This document shows positions 1 through 7,991 of a stretch of 64,000 nucleotides of DNA, one piece after another. A program made the position numbers and the translations under genes. The notes under the pieces are model-generated. The model did no database searches and was not told the origin of the DNA. It worked only from the letters and a program-made list of their open reading frames with translations. The stretch lies in the NCBI GenBank assembly GCA_001898485.1, contig MKTY01000020.1:124001-188000 (forward strand), in the 5' to 3' direction. Source of the stretch: Sphingobacteriales bacterium 46-32. GTDB lineage: Bacteria > Bacteroidota > Bacteroidia > Chitinophagales > Chitinophagaceae. Position 1 is the first letter of the stretch; each line of letters begins with the position of its first letter.

Positions 1-1
1 C

Positions 2-169
2 CAGGTATTACACCAGCAGGGACTATTACCCTCCATCAGATGCCTGAATCCTGCAGAAACACTTTCGCCCGGTCAACTGGATGAATTAAACAGAGTAAGA
101 AAAGCATATCCTGAATGGATCGATGATGATTTTGTCCATACTTTTATCGGAGCAGACACTAATGCGTAG
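2..169 (+). CDS. C-terminal end of a probable DapA/N-acetylneuraminate lyase-family protein (partial)
   Basis: An open frame enters from the left edge and stops at TAG 167-169, leaving about 55 C-terminal residues. The piece contains CLNPAETLSPGQLDEL followed by RKAYPEW. This resembles the C-terminal helices of dihydrodipicolinate-synthase-like aldolases/deaminases, where a 'P..LS..q..el' stretch precedes the end. The catalytic Lys and Tyr would lie upstream, outside the window, so the assignment is tentative. The M20 amidohydrolase starts 26 bp downstream on the same strand, so they are probably co-transcribed. In Bacteroidota such DapA-like proteins often belong to hydroxyproline or amino-acid catabolic clusters, which would suit the lysine-catabolic operon next door. 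Confidence 0.5.
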   Translation, partial: QVLHQQGLLPSIRCLNPAETLSPGQLDELNRVRKAYPEWIDDDFVHTFIGADTNA

Positions 170-195
170 TGTAATTAACTCCTCAATTACCGGAT

Positions 196-1392
196 ATGGA
201 TTCATTCATTGTTACTAAAGAATATTTACACAATCTATCGCAGCAATGGAGCAGCGATACTATCCGGCAGCGCAGGCAGTTGCATGCCTCGCCCGAATTA
301 TCCTTCCGGGAAACGAAAACAGCAGCATTTATACAGACCTGCCTTACCAAATGGGGTATATCCTGGAAAACTATGGCCGGCACAGGGGTGGTGGCACATA
401 TACACGGTGAAGGGTCAGGAAAAAGCTGTGTTGCGGTGCGAGCCGATATCGATGCCCTGCCCATTCAGCAAGACAGCTGCCAGCCTTATATCTCACAACA
501 ACCCGGAGTTATGCACGCCTGCGGGCATGATGCGCATACAGCCTCCCTGCTGACTACAGCGCGTATGCTGCAGCATTGCCGGTCGCAATTTGGCGGAACC
601 ATTAAACTCATTTTTCAGCCCGGAGAAGAAGTATTACCCGGAGGCGCCAGTCTGCTTATCAATGAAGGAGTACTGGAAGACCCAAAACCTGATTGCATAC
701 TGGCACTGCATGTACAACCGCAACTACAGGCTGGCCATATTGCCCTGCGTGGCGGCGCCCATATGGCATCAATGGACGAGCTTCGCTTTATTATTCGGGG
801 AAAAGGAGGACACGCGGCACAACCCCATACCCTTATTGACCCCGTTTATACAGCTGCTCAGCTTATTATTGCATTGCAACAGGTAGTGAGCCGCAAAGCC
901 AATCCCGCCTCACCCACTGTTTTATCCATTGGCCGTATCGTAGCCGATGGCGCTATCAACATCATACCACATGAAGTAACGCTGGAAGGCACACTTCGCT
1001 GCTTTGATGAAGAATGGCGCAGCCGGGCGCATGAATGGATCAAACAAACGGCTACAGCTATTGCTGCAGCCAGCGGTGCCACTTGTGAAACAATTATCCG
1101 GTTGGGCTATCCCGTATTGAAGAATGATATTGCGGTAGCCAACAGAATTAAAGTACTGGCAGGCGAGTTTCTGGGAGAAAAACAGGTAGAAGAAGCTCCC
1201 ATTTGGATGGCTGCAGAAGACTTTGCCTCTTACATACAACAGGTGCCCGGGTGTTTTTATTTACTGGGAGTAAGAAATGAAAGCAAAGGAATTACTGCAG
1301 GCCTGCATACACCGCAATTCGATCTGGATGAAGAGGTGCTGCACTTTTCACCAGCCTTAATGACCTGGCTCGCGTTGGGTATGCTGAAATAA
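196..1392 (+). CDS. M20-family amidohydrolase (M20D, hippurate/IAA-amino-acid hydrolase type)
   Basis: This is a 398-residue cytosolic protein with the M20D fold: a binuclear metal peptidase domain interrupted by a dimerisation domain. Visible metal-site motifs are ACGHDAHTA (residues 108-116; Cys109, His111, His114), the acidic pair in QPGEE (Glu144, Glu145) and a C-terminal HTPQFDLDE. GKGGHAAQPH marks the lid/dimerisation domain. The family cleaves N-acyl or N-aryl amides of amino acids, and the exact substrate cannot be read from sequence. It follows the partial DapA-like gene closely and ends at a hairpin shared with the convergent lysine-catabolic operon. Length and motifs are intact. 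ATG 196 is the first start after the upstream stop. Confidence 0.87.
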   Translation: MDSFIVTKEYLHNLSQQWSSDTIRQRRQLHASPELSFRETKTAAFIQTCLTKWGISWKTMAGTGVVAHIHGEGSGKSCVAVRADIDALPIQQDSCQPYISQQPGVMHACGHDAHTASLLTTARMLQHCRSQFGGTIKLIFQPGEEVLPGGASLLINEGVLEDPKPDCILALHVQPQLQAGHIALRGGAHMASMDELRFIIRGKGGHAAQPHTLIDPVYTAAQLIIALQQVVSRKANPASPTVLSIGRIVADGAINIIPHEVTLEGTLRCFDEEWRSRAHEWIKQTATAIAAASGATCETIIRLGYPVLKNDIAVANRIKVLAGEFLGEKQVEEAPIWMAAEDFASYIQQVPGCFYLLGVRNESKGITAGLHTPQFDLDEEVLHFSPALMTWLALGMLK

Positions 1393-1428
1393 AATAACCC
1401 TGCGCGCCTGAACGCTAACAGGGTTATT
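1393..1428. terminator. Hairpin between convergent operons
   Basis: A perfect 10-bp inverted repeat (AATAACCCTG at 1393-1402, CAGGGTTATT at 1419-1428) with a 16-nt loop begins right after the amidohydrolase stop. It lies in the 77-bp gap before the convergent aldehyde dehydrogenase. The A/T-rich outer arms would give a U-rich end in either direction, so it may serve both operons. There is no long separate T tract. Confidence 0.55.
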
Positions 1429-1469
1429 GCTGCCTAAGAAGAACGACTAAGAAAACGACATTTTTTATT

Positions 1470-3005
1470 CTAATCAGTTACAGAAAAGACAATACCCTGG
1501 GCCAGCGGCAGGTCTGAACCAAAATTGACAGCATTGGTTTGCCGGCGCATATAGACCTTCCATGCATCGGACCCGGACTCACGCCCTCCTCCTGTCTCTT
1601 TTTCACCACCAAAAGCACCTCCGATTTCGGCTCCCGATGTGCCGGTGTTAACATTAGCTATTCCGCAATCGGAACCCGCAGCCGACAAAAATGTTTCGAC
1701 TTCGCGCAAATGGAGCGACATAATGGAAGAAGACAAGCCCTGGGGCACTGCATTCTGCAATGCAATGGCTTCGTTCAGATCGCGATAAGTTAATACGTAC
1801 AAAACCGGCGCAAAGGTTTCTTCATGCACCACGGGCACCTGCTCTGCCACACGCAATACGCAGGGTTTTACATAACAACCGCTTTCATAGCCAGCTCCCG
1901 ACAATACGCCACCTTCAACCCATACTTCCGCACCCTGTTCTGCTGCTTTGCGTAGTGCTTTTTCATAGTCCTTTACTGCAGCCTGATCAATCAGTGGACC
2001 GAGGTGGTTGTATTCATGTAGCGGGTCACCAATCCGCAGCTGTGCATAGGCTTTCTGCAGACGACTTTTAACTTCTGTCTCTATGGATTCATGTACAATT
2101 AACCGACGGGTTGATGTACATCGTTGCCCGGCTGTGCCTATAGCACCAAATACTATAGCAGTTATAGCCTGGTTGAGGTCTGCATGCTGCGAAAGAATAA
2201 CAGCATTGTTACCTCCCAGTTCCAGCAGGGAGCGTCCCAGTCTGTTTGCCACCGTCACTGCAATTTGACGACCCATCGGCACAGAGCCTGTTGCAGAGAT
2301 TAACGGCACTCGTGTATCTTCTACCAGCTGGTTGGCTATGATACGATTGCTGACGAGCAGACAGCTTACTCCTTCGGAAATGTTGTTGTTATGTAAAACA
2401 CCAGCTACAATCTGCTGGCAGGCTACTGCAGTCAGTGGGGTTTTGGAAGAAGGCTTCCATACACATACATTGCCACAAACCCAGGCCAGGGCACTATTCC
2501 ATGCCCATACGGCAGCCGGAAAGTTAAAGGCTGTGATAATACCAACCACCCCCAACGGATGATACTGTTCGCGCAATTGATGCATCGGTCTTTCTGATGG
2601 CATTACCAGGCCATACAACTGGCGCGAAAGTCCCACAGCAAAATCGCAGATATCAATCACCTCCTGCACTTCGCCTTTGCCCTCCTGCAGACTTTTTCCC
2701 ATTTCCCAACTGATCAACGCTCCCAGCGATTCTTTGTGCCGGCGAAATGCATTCCCTATTTGCCGTACTATTTCACCACGTTGCGGAGCAGGTACCTGTC
2801 GCCATGTCCGAAAAGCATGAGTGGCCTCGTTCATCACCCATGTATAATCATCCTGGCTGGCTACTGCCACACGCCCCAGCAGGCGGCCATCAATAGGCGA
2901 AAAACTTTCTATAAACTGTGTGGGCCGATGCCATTGCATGCCGGTGCCCACACCCGGATTATCCTGTTGCAATCCAGGAAGCTGATCCAGTACTGTTGTC
3001 TGCAT
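1470..3005 (-). CDS. amaB: ALDH7-family aldehyde dehydrogenase (alpha-aminoadipate semialdehyde / piperideine-6-carboxylate dehydrogenase)
   Basis: This 511-residue NAD(P)-dependent aldehyde dehydrogenase matches the usual ALDH7 length. The catalytic Glu is in LLELGGNN (Glu262) and the nucleophilic Cys in GTAGQRCTSTRR (Cys296). The N-terminal half has the AFNFPAAVWAWN and WKPSSKTP cofactor-binding stretches. ALDH7 enzymes oxidise alpha-aminoadipate semialdehyde (in equilibrium with piperideine-6-carboxylate) to alpha-aminoadipate. That fits exactly between the saccharopine dehydrogenase and the 2-oxoadipate enzyme encoded upstream in the same operon. It is the last gene of the operon, 23 bp after the saccharopine dehydrogenase. 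The specificity rests on family plus context. Confidence 0.88.
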   Translation of the reverse strand: MQTTVLDQLPGLQQDNPGVGTGMQWHRPTQFIESFSPIDGRLLGRVAVASQDDYTWVMNEATHAFRTWRQVPAPQRGEIVRQIGNAFRRHKESLGALISWEMGKSLQEGKGEVQEVIDICDFAVGLSRQLYGLVMPSERPMHQLREQYHPLGVVGIITAFNFPAAVWAWNSALAWVCGNVCVWKPSSKTPLTAVACQQIVAGVLHNNNISEGVSCLLVSNRIIANQLVEDTRVPLISATGSVPMGRQIAVTVANRLGRSLLELGGNNAVILSQHADLNQAITAIVFGAIGTAGQRCTSTRRLIVHESIETEVKSRLQKAYAQLRIGDPLHEYNHLGPLIDQAAVKDYEKALRKAAEQGAEVWVEGGVLSGAGYESGCYVKPCVLRVAEQVPVVHEETFAPVLYVLTYRDLNEAIALQNAVPQGLSSSIMSLHLREVETFLSAAGSDCGIANVNTGTSGAEIGGAFGGEKETGGGRESGSDAWKVYMRRQTNAVNFGSDLPLAQGIVFSVTD

Positions 3006-3028
3006 AAATAAAGGCGAATGAAAATTTG

Positions 3029-4225
3029 TTAAAAAATACGGGCACTGGCAGATACCGGCCGATCCTGTGATGGTACTGTCACCGTCTGTTGTTCATATAC
3101 TGCTTTTACAAAACGGCCGTTCAGAAACTCTTCTGCATCGAGATGACTTTGCAGAATCACCCCTTTGCGATTGCCGGTTAATAACATAGATGCACACTCT
3201 GCCATGGGGGCCGCTGTGGTAGCCTGAATGGCGCGCAGGGTATAACGGCCTACCTTTACCGGCGGAATGTTATACGATTTGTCGAGCGAGCGTAAGACAC
3301 CGCTCTTATCGAATCCCCGTACGGTAACGTAAACCACAACGCGATCCTGCTCCATTACCGGTACATGCTGCATCAGTTGCTGTTGCAACCAGGCAATTTT
3401 ATTTTCTCCTGTATATTCCTGTAAGCGATCGTTGACCCAATCGTAATGTCCGGGATGACGAAGTGTCTTGTAATCCAGGTGGCGCACACGTCCGGCAAGT
3501 GCATCGGGCAGATCAGCTGCACCTCCCGAAGTAAAACTTTCTTCATATAACTGGCCATCTATTAAAATAGAACGCGACTCAGATAAAGAGGGCACCGTGA
3601 TTTTTCTGAAATCTCGAACCACAACAGCCGGTTTAAGGTATTCAGTAGCTACGCCCACGGGGCTCCAGGTTACACCATAGTAACTGGGCCAGCTGGCATA
3701 GTCTGACAATGCCCCCACTTTCATACCTACATATTCGAGTTTATCGAAACGATAGTTGCGCTCAAACTCATTGATCAGGCGACAGGCCAGCACGTTGACG
3801 AATCCGGGTGCCAAACCCGTCTGCAGTATAAATCCCGTTGATGCGCCTGCGCCCAGCCGTTGCAACTCCTCGGTTTCTGCCACGTATTCCGTCAGATTCA
3901 CATAGTGCATCTCATAATGACGGGCCAGTCTGCCGAGTGCTGGTGCAAGACTCCCAGGCAGACAATCGAGCAGAATGTCTGCCTCTTCACAAATAGATAA
4001 AAACTCGGGTGAAGGGGAAGCCGCATCAAGAGCGAAGGGATGCACCGTTGCATTACCATGTGCATCATTTAACCAGCGCGCTGCTTCACGGGCAGCATCC
4101 GTTTCGCGGTCGCCAATATATATCGTGGACTCAAAATCGCCCCACTCCGACAACAACAGGCCTACTGCGCGGCCAATACCGCCCGCGCCGGCAATCAATA
4201 TAGTGAAATGCTTACGTTGACTCAT
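3029..4225 (-). CDS. Saccharopine dehydrogenase-family protein (semialdehyde-forming)
   Basis: This is a 398-residue protein whose N-terminus forms a Rossmann nucleotide-binding fold (ILIAGAGGIGRAVG, residues 9-22). It is followed by the LDCLPGSLAPALGRLA region typical of saccharopine dehydrogenases and a C-terminal substrate domain. The family splits saccharopine oxidatively into alpha-aminoadipate semialdehyde and glutamate. The semialdehyde is the substrate of the next gene product. No lysine-ketoglutarate reductase, the enzyme that makes saccharopine, is visible in the window, so the pathway is either split between loci or this enzyme uses another iminium substrate. It sits second in a three-gene operon, 18 bp after the DUF1338 gene. 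Confidence 0.82.
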   Translation of the reverse strand: MSQRKHFTILIAGAGGIGRAVGLLLSEWGDFESTIYIGDRETDAAREAARWLNDAHGNATVHPFALDAASPSPEFLSICEEADILLDCLPGSLAPALGRLARHYEMHYVNLTEYVAETEELQRLGAGASTGFILQTGLAPGFVNVLACRLINEFERNYRFDKLEYVGMKVGALSDYASWPSYYGVTWSPVGVATEYLKPAVVVRDFRKITVPSLSESRSILIDGQLYEESFTSGGAADLPDALAGRVRHLDYKTLRHPGHYDWVNDRLQEYTGENKIAWLQQQLMQHVPVMEQDRVVVYVTVRGFDKSGVLRSLDKSYNIPPVKVGRYTLRAIQATTAAPMAECASMLLTGNRKGVILQSHLDAEEFLNGRFVKAVYEQQTVTVPSQDRPVSASARIF

Positions 4226-4243
4226 ATTTTTATTTCAGCATGA

Positions 4244-5059
4244 TTAGCGTGCTGCAAGGGCAGCATCGGTACTTTCAAAAATTTTATCAGCAGAAGCGGC
4301 AATGAATCCCTGGTAGATATTGCCATTCGCATCCGGATAGCGGCGTGCAAATTCATAATAACAGCCAGGCACTGTATACTGGCCTTCTGTAAATTGTACG
4401 AGAATGCGATCGGCCAGAATACTGGATTGCTCCAGCAGCTGAGCGGGTGTACCTTTAATTGTGCCGCCTGATTGATTCATCAAAAACCCATGTTGCACCA
4501 GAAAACCGTTGACTGACTCCAGCGAAGGAAAATGTTGCAGCGTATTCGTGTATACCGTAAAGTGATTGGCACAGAAACCGTAGGCATACACCCAGGCAGC
4601 ATATTCCGATTCTTCCTGAAGGCTTCGGTAAACAGTATAGGAAGGAGTACCCCACAAACGTCCGGCATAGGGCAGCTTATTGGCTACAATCGCATCTTCG
4701 TTTATCTCATTCAGAAATGAACGAACAAGTCCGGCTGATTTATTACTCAGCTCTTCCACTTTTAACTCACTGATAAAAATGCGGGGATAACCGGCTTCAG
4801 GATGTTCATAATGCCGTGCCAGCAATTTTTTTTCAGGAAACAGGTACGAGCCCTTTTCCACATACCCCATTTCAAGGAAGGCAGTTGCCAGTACCGGGAT
4901 ACCAATGCGCGGATCATTGAACGTGCGAAAAGCGATATGATCGTTATCCACTTTTTCGCCCCGGGCTCCGAACAGGGCATGAATCCGGTGGGCCGATGGC
5001 GCAAGTCCTGCGTATTGCTCCCACAACCGGTCAAACAAAGCCTGATGTGCTGCTTTCAT
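4244..5059 (-). CDS. hglS: DUF1338 2-oxoadipate dioxygenase/decarboxylase (HglS-type)
   Basis: This 271-residue protein belongs to the DUF1338/HglS family, Fe(II) enzymes that convert 2-oxoadipate to D-2-hydroxyglutarate in lysine catabolism. Residues matching the described active site are visible: His41 and Arg45 in DHIAFRTF (the same H-x3-R spacing as His70/Arg74 of the Pseudomonas enzyme), His166 in ANHFTVY and Glu236 in CYYEFARRY. It is a compact form, shorter than the roughly 460-residue Pseudomonas protein, as in other Bacteroidota and plants. It is first in the operon with the saccharopine and semialdehyde dehydrogenases. The aminotransferase that would supply 2-oxoadipate is not seen. 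ATG 5057-5059 is used. Confidence 0.85.
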   Translation of the reverse strand: MKAAHQALFDRLWEQYAGLAPSAHRIHALFGARGEKVDNDHIAFRTFNDPRIGIPVLATAFLEMGYVEKGSYLFPEKKLLARHYEHPEAGYPRIFISELKVEELSNKSAGLVRSFLNEINEDAIVANKLPYAGRLWGTPSYTVYRSLQEESEYAAWVYAYGFCANHFTVYTNTLQHFPSLESVNGFLVQHGFLMNQSGGTIKGTPAQLLEQSSILADRILVQFTEGQYTVPGCYYEFARRYPDANGNIYQGFIAASADKIFESTDAALAAR

Positions 5060-5085
5060 GATCTTTTTGTCAAAAATAAGATTTT

Positions 5086-5104
5086 GAAAGATATAATATC
5101 TTTC
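5086..5104. promoter_or_regulatory. 19-bp palindrome upstream of the lysine-catabolic operon (candidate operator)
   Basis: GAAAGATAT-A-ATATCTTTC is a perfect 9+1+9 palindrome centred on 5095, 27 bp upstream of the HglS start codon. It lies in an A/T-rich stretch that must contain the operon's promoter. Perfect odd-centred palindromes of this length next to a start are typical dimeric-regulator sites. An Lrp/AsnC or GntR-type lysine regulator is plausible, but none is encoded nearby. Confidence 0.5.
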
Positions 5105-5218
5105 TTTTCGTTATTTTTTACAAAATATATCCTTTCTCTAAGCGTAGGCGCAGGCATCACTAAGGTGAGGCAATGAGGTCTCTTCGATGCAGGATCGGCC
5201 TTCCGGGGGTGGCAATTC

Positions 5219-6619
5219 TTATTCCATCCACCCGGCCGACCATTTCCAGTAAGCCACGGTTTTGAGATATTTAATGCGCAGATCAATCAATTTCTTCTGG
5301 GCCTCCAGCAACTTGTTTTCGCGGCTGTTGACAAGAAATAACGAGCTTTCTCCCTGACCAAATTTCAGATCCTCGAGACGCAGCAGTGACCGGTAAGATT
5401 GCTGCATGGAACTTGTATTGAACAGTTGCTCCTGCAGCAGCCCCAACTCAGTTGTATACTGGCGGATTTTATTAGATAACTCCCAGCGTTTTTGCTGAAG
5501 CGCCAGATCGGCTTCCTGGATTTTTATTCGTGTTGCCCTGTATTCGCCGCGCGCCTGCCGCAGCAGCAGGGGAAAATTGACTTGAATACCCCATTTATAG
5601 TTATTGTTGAAATAAGCAGCGTCGAGCCCCTTATACGTAAAGTATTCTTTGCTGAGCAAATTAGCTTTCAGCAGTACGGTGGGCAGCAGTTGCTGGAATT
5701 TATACCTCTTCTCCACGCCGAGTCTGTCAAGTTTGTAACGGGCTGATTGCAGCAAGGGGTGGTCTTCGAGGCGCTGTGCAGCCAATGCAGAGTCGGGCAC
5801 AAATACCGATTGCAGGAGGGCTAACGTATCAGGCAGCCAGCCTGGAGGAAGCAGGTAAGGCGAGCCTTCTTTCGTCCACAAATAATTCGACAACTCGAGC
5901 GATTTGATATTGTACTGCTGCAGGGCTTCGAGTTGCAGCAAATGAAAACTCTGCCACTGTGCAAATGCCTCCACTGTATCGCCCATAGATCGCTCACCGT
6001 TGCGGAATGAGATATTTACCAAACGCATCCGCTGAGAAGATACATCCAGGAAATAATTGTAAATCCGATAGACTTCGTAAGCCCCCGCCCAGTCCCAATA
6101 AGCCGCATAGGCTTTCAGAAAAAGATCATTGAGCATAGCTTGCCGGTCAGCCTCGCTTTGCTCCCTGAATATGCAGGCTTGCTGAAGTGCGGCGCGCTTC
6201 TTATCCAGCAGTAATCCGTTTAACAAAGGCACTTCCACACCCAGATAGCTGGCCACACCTTGCGTGAGTTCGGGATTGATATATTGGCCACTACTGTTTT
6301 CAAAACCTGCTTTAACCGTTACACCAGCAGCAGTAGGCAACTTCAATTCAGCCTGACGATACCGGTAATAAGCGGTGCCATCAAGCGTTTTATTCATATT
6401 ACTGTAGTCAAGCTGCGGATCAAAATTGCCCCGGGCAGCCAGCAAATCAGCCGCCGCCTTTTGTGGGGTCAGCCCCGCCTCAATTGCAAGTGGATGAAAC
6501 GATTTCACTTGTTCAATAAAAGACTGCTCTGTAAGCAGCATGCGGTCCTGAGCATACGGCTTACCGGGAGTACACAAACCCAGCAGCAGTAAAAAATATA
6601 TAGCTGTTTTTTTTGTCAT
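5219..6619 (-). CDS. TolC-family outer membrane protein of an ABC export system
   Basis: This 466-residue protein starts with a signal peptide of about 24 residues (hydrophobic IYFLLLLGLC, ending PYAQ). Two long helical repeats rich in Gln, Leu and Arg follow, as in TolC outer-membrane channels. The start codon overlaps the stop of the HlyD-like gene by 4 bp (ATGA, 6616-6619), so the two are translationally coupled. With the HlyD adaptor and ABC protein upstream it completes a tripartite exporter. The substrate is unknown: no toxin, bacteriocin or GG-leader peptide gene is visible nearby. Confidence 0.85.
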   Translation of the reverse strand: MTKKTAIYFLLLLGLCTPGKPYAQDRMLLTEQSFIEQVKSFHPLAIEAGLTPQKAAADLLAARGNFDPQLDYSNMNKTLDGTAYYRYRQAELKLPTAAGVTVKAGFENSSGQYINPELTQGVASYLGVEVPLLNGLLLDKKRAALQQACIFREQSEADRQAMLNDLFLKAYAAYWDWAGAYEVYRIYNYFLDVSSQRMRLVNISFRNGERSMGDTVEAFAQWQSFHLLQLEALQQYNIKSLELSNYLWTKEGSPYLLPPGWLPDTLALLQSVFVPDSALAAQRLEDHPLLQSARYKLDRLGVEKRYKFQQLLPTVLLKANLLSKEYFTYKGLDAAYFNNNYKWGIQVNFPLLLRQARGEYRATRIKIQEADLALQQKRWELSNKIRQYTTELGLLQEQLFNTSSMQQSYRSLLRLEDLKFGQGESSLFLVNSRENKLLEAQKKLIDLRIKYLKTVAYWKWSAGWME

Positions 6620-7980
6620 GGTTTCTCTTTTCCGGCGTTTGTCTCTTTGCCTGACTGATCTGCCTGGTAGTATTCGGGAGGAAATCCGTTAATATTCCGC
6701 CACAATTCGTAGTAGATAGGTACATCTTTAAGCAGCATAATACCATCGGCTCCACCGCCTACCCTTAACTGTTGCGGCCACTTACGATCGGTTGAATCTT
6801 CGACTATCAGCACACGAAAATTGCCGTTGTAGCTGACAGATCTTTCCACGGCCAGTACCCTGCCACCAAATGTGCCATAGCTACCACCGGGCCAGCCACT
6901 GAAAACAATTGCCGGAAATCCATCGAATACAAATCGTACAGTTTGCCCCACACTCACCAATGGCAAATCCATCGGCTTTACAAATAATTCTACCGCATAC
7001 TGAGCCTGGTCAGGTACTATTTCAACCAGCATCTCTCCCTCTTTTATCACTTCTCCGATACCCGCCTTGCGGGCTTTGGCAATCTGACCACTTTGTGGCG
7101 CCAGCACAAAATAAAGCTGGTTGCGTGCATCATAATTGGCCAGTTGATTTTCGAGTTTAAACAACTCGGCCTCGGTACTGGCTGCACTGGACATGGATGA
7201 GTACTGCTCGCCCTGTGCTTTAGCAATTTTATCGGCGTAGTCCTGCATAGTGGCCTGCTGCTCCAGTCGCAGATTCACCAGCTCCTGCTTACTCTGTTGT
7301 AGCTTATTTTCAGCGCTGTTGACCTTAGCCAGGCTATTCTGATAATTGATGCGTTTGCGTTCAAATTCGGTCATCGAGATCGCTCCGCTATCCAGCATTA
7401 TTTTTGCCGCCTCTATCTGTCTTTTATAGGCGGTTAATTCATTGCCGGCAGCCTGCAAGTCCATTTCTTCCGTGCGAATCTTCAGTTGCTGTTGTCCGAT
7501 TTTATTATCGAGCGACTGAAGCTTTAACTCCCGTGCCTGCTCCAGTGCTTTTGTTTGTAAAACGCCGGTACCTGCCTTGCTGCGGTAGCCTTCTGCTGAT
7601 TGACGTTTGGCCGCTATCTGCTCCCGCGTACGCCGCAGCAGTTCAGGATCAAGATAGTCAACCTTAACCTCTGTTAGCTGGAGTATGGTATCGCCAGCTT
7701 TCACAAAATCTCCTTCTTTTACATACCATTTCTTTATGCTGCCGCCGATAATAGCATTCAGCTGCTGAGGGCGCTGCTCCTGCCGCAGTGTTGTGACGGT
7801 ACCACGGGCCCGCACATTCTGCGTCCAGGGCAGAAAAAGTACTATGATTAAAATGAGCAGGAATCCCCATAACCACGCTTTGATACGATTGGTTCTGGTG
7901 ATCTGATAAATATGTTTAAAACAATTCAGCCTGCTCTCGTTGGCGATTTGCTCCGTTTCTTTACTCAAATACTTATTCAT
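6616..7980 (-). CDS. HlyD-family periplasmic adaptor
   Basis: This 454-residue membrane-fusion protein has a short cytoplasmic N-terminus and one transmembrane helix at about residues 36-53 (LLILIIVLFLPW). A lipoyl-like half follows (GGSIKKWYVKEGDFVKAGDT), then a long helical hairpin around residues 120-270 rich in Glu, Gln and Lys, the second lipoyl half (APQSGQIAKARKAGIGEVIKEG) and a beta-barrel C-terminus. It would link the ABC exporter in the inner membrane to TolC. The gene lies 11 bp after the ABC gene and overlaps the TolC gene by 4 bp. Confidence 0.88.
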   Translation of the reverse strand: MNKYLSKETEQIANESRLNCFKHIYQITRTNRIKAWLWGFLLILIIVLFLPWTQNVRARGTVTTLRQEQRPQQLNAIIGGSIKKWYVKEGDFVKAGDTILQLTEVKVDYLDPELLRRTREQIAAKRQSAEGYRSKAGTGVLQTKALEQARELKLQSLDNKIGQQQLKIRTEEMDLQAAGNELTAYKRQIEAAKIMLDSGAISMTEFERKRINYQNSLAKVNSAENKLQQSKQELVNLRLEQQATMQDYADKIAKAQGEQYSSMSSAASTEAELFKLENQLANYDARNQLYFVLAPQSGQIAKARKAGIGEVIKEGEMLVEIVPDQAQYAVELFVKPMDLPLVSVGQTVRFVFDGFPAIVFSGWPGGSYGTFGGRVLAVERSVSYNGNFRVLIVEDSTDRKWPQQLRVGGGADGIMLLKDVPIYYELWRNINGFPPEYYQADQSGKETNAGKEKP

Positions 7981-7991
7981 ATCTCCACCGT

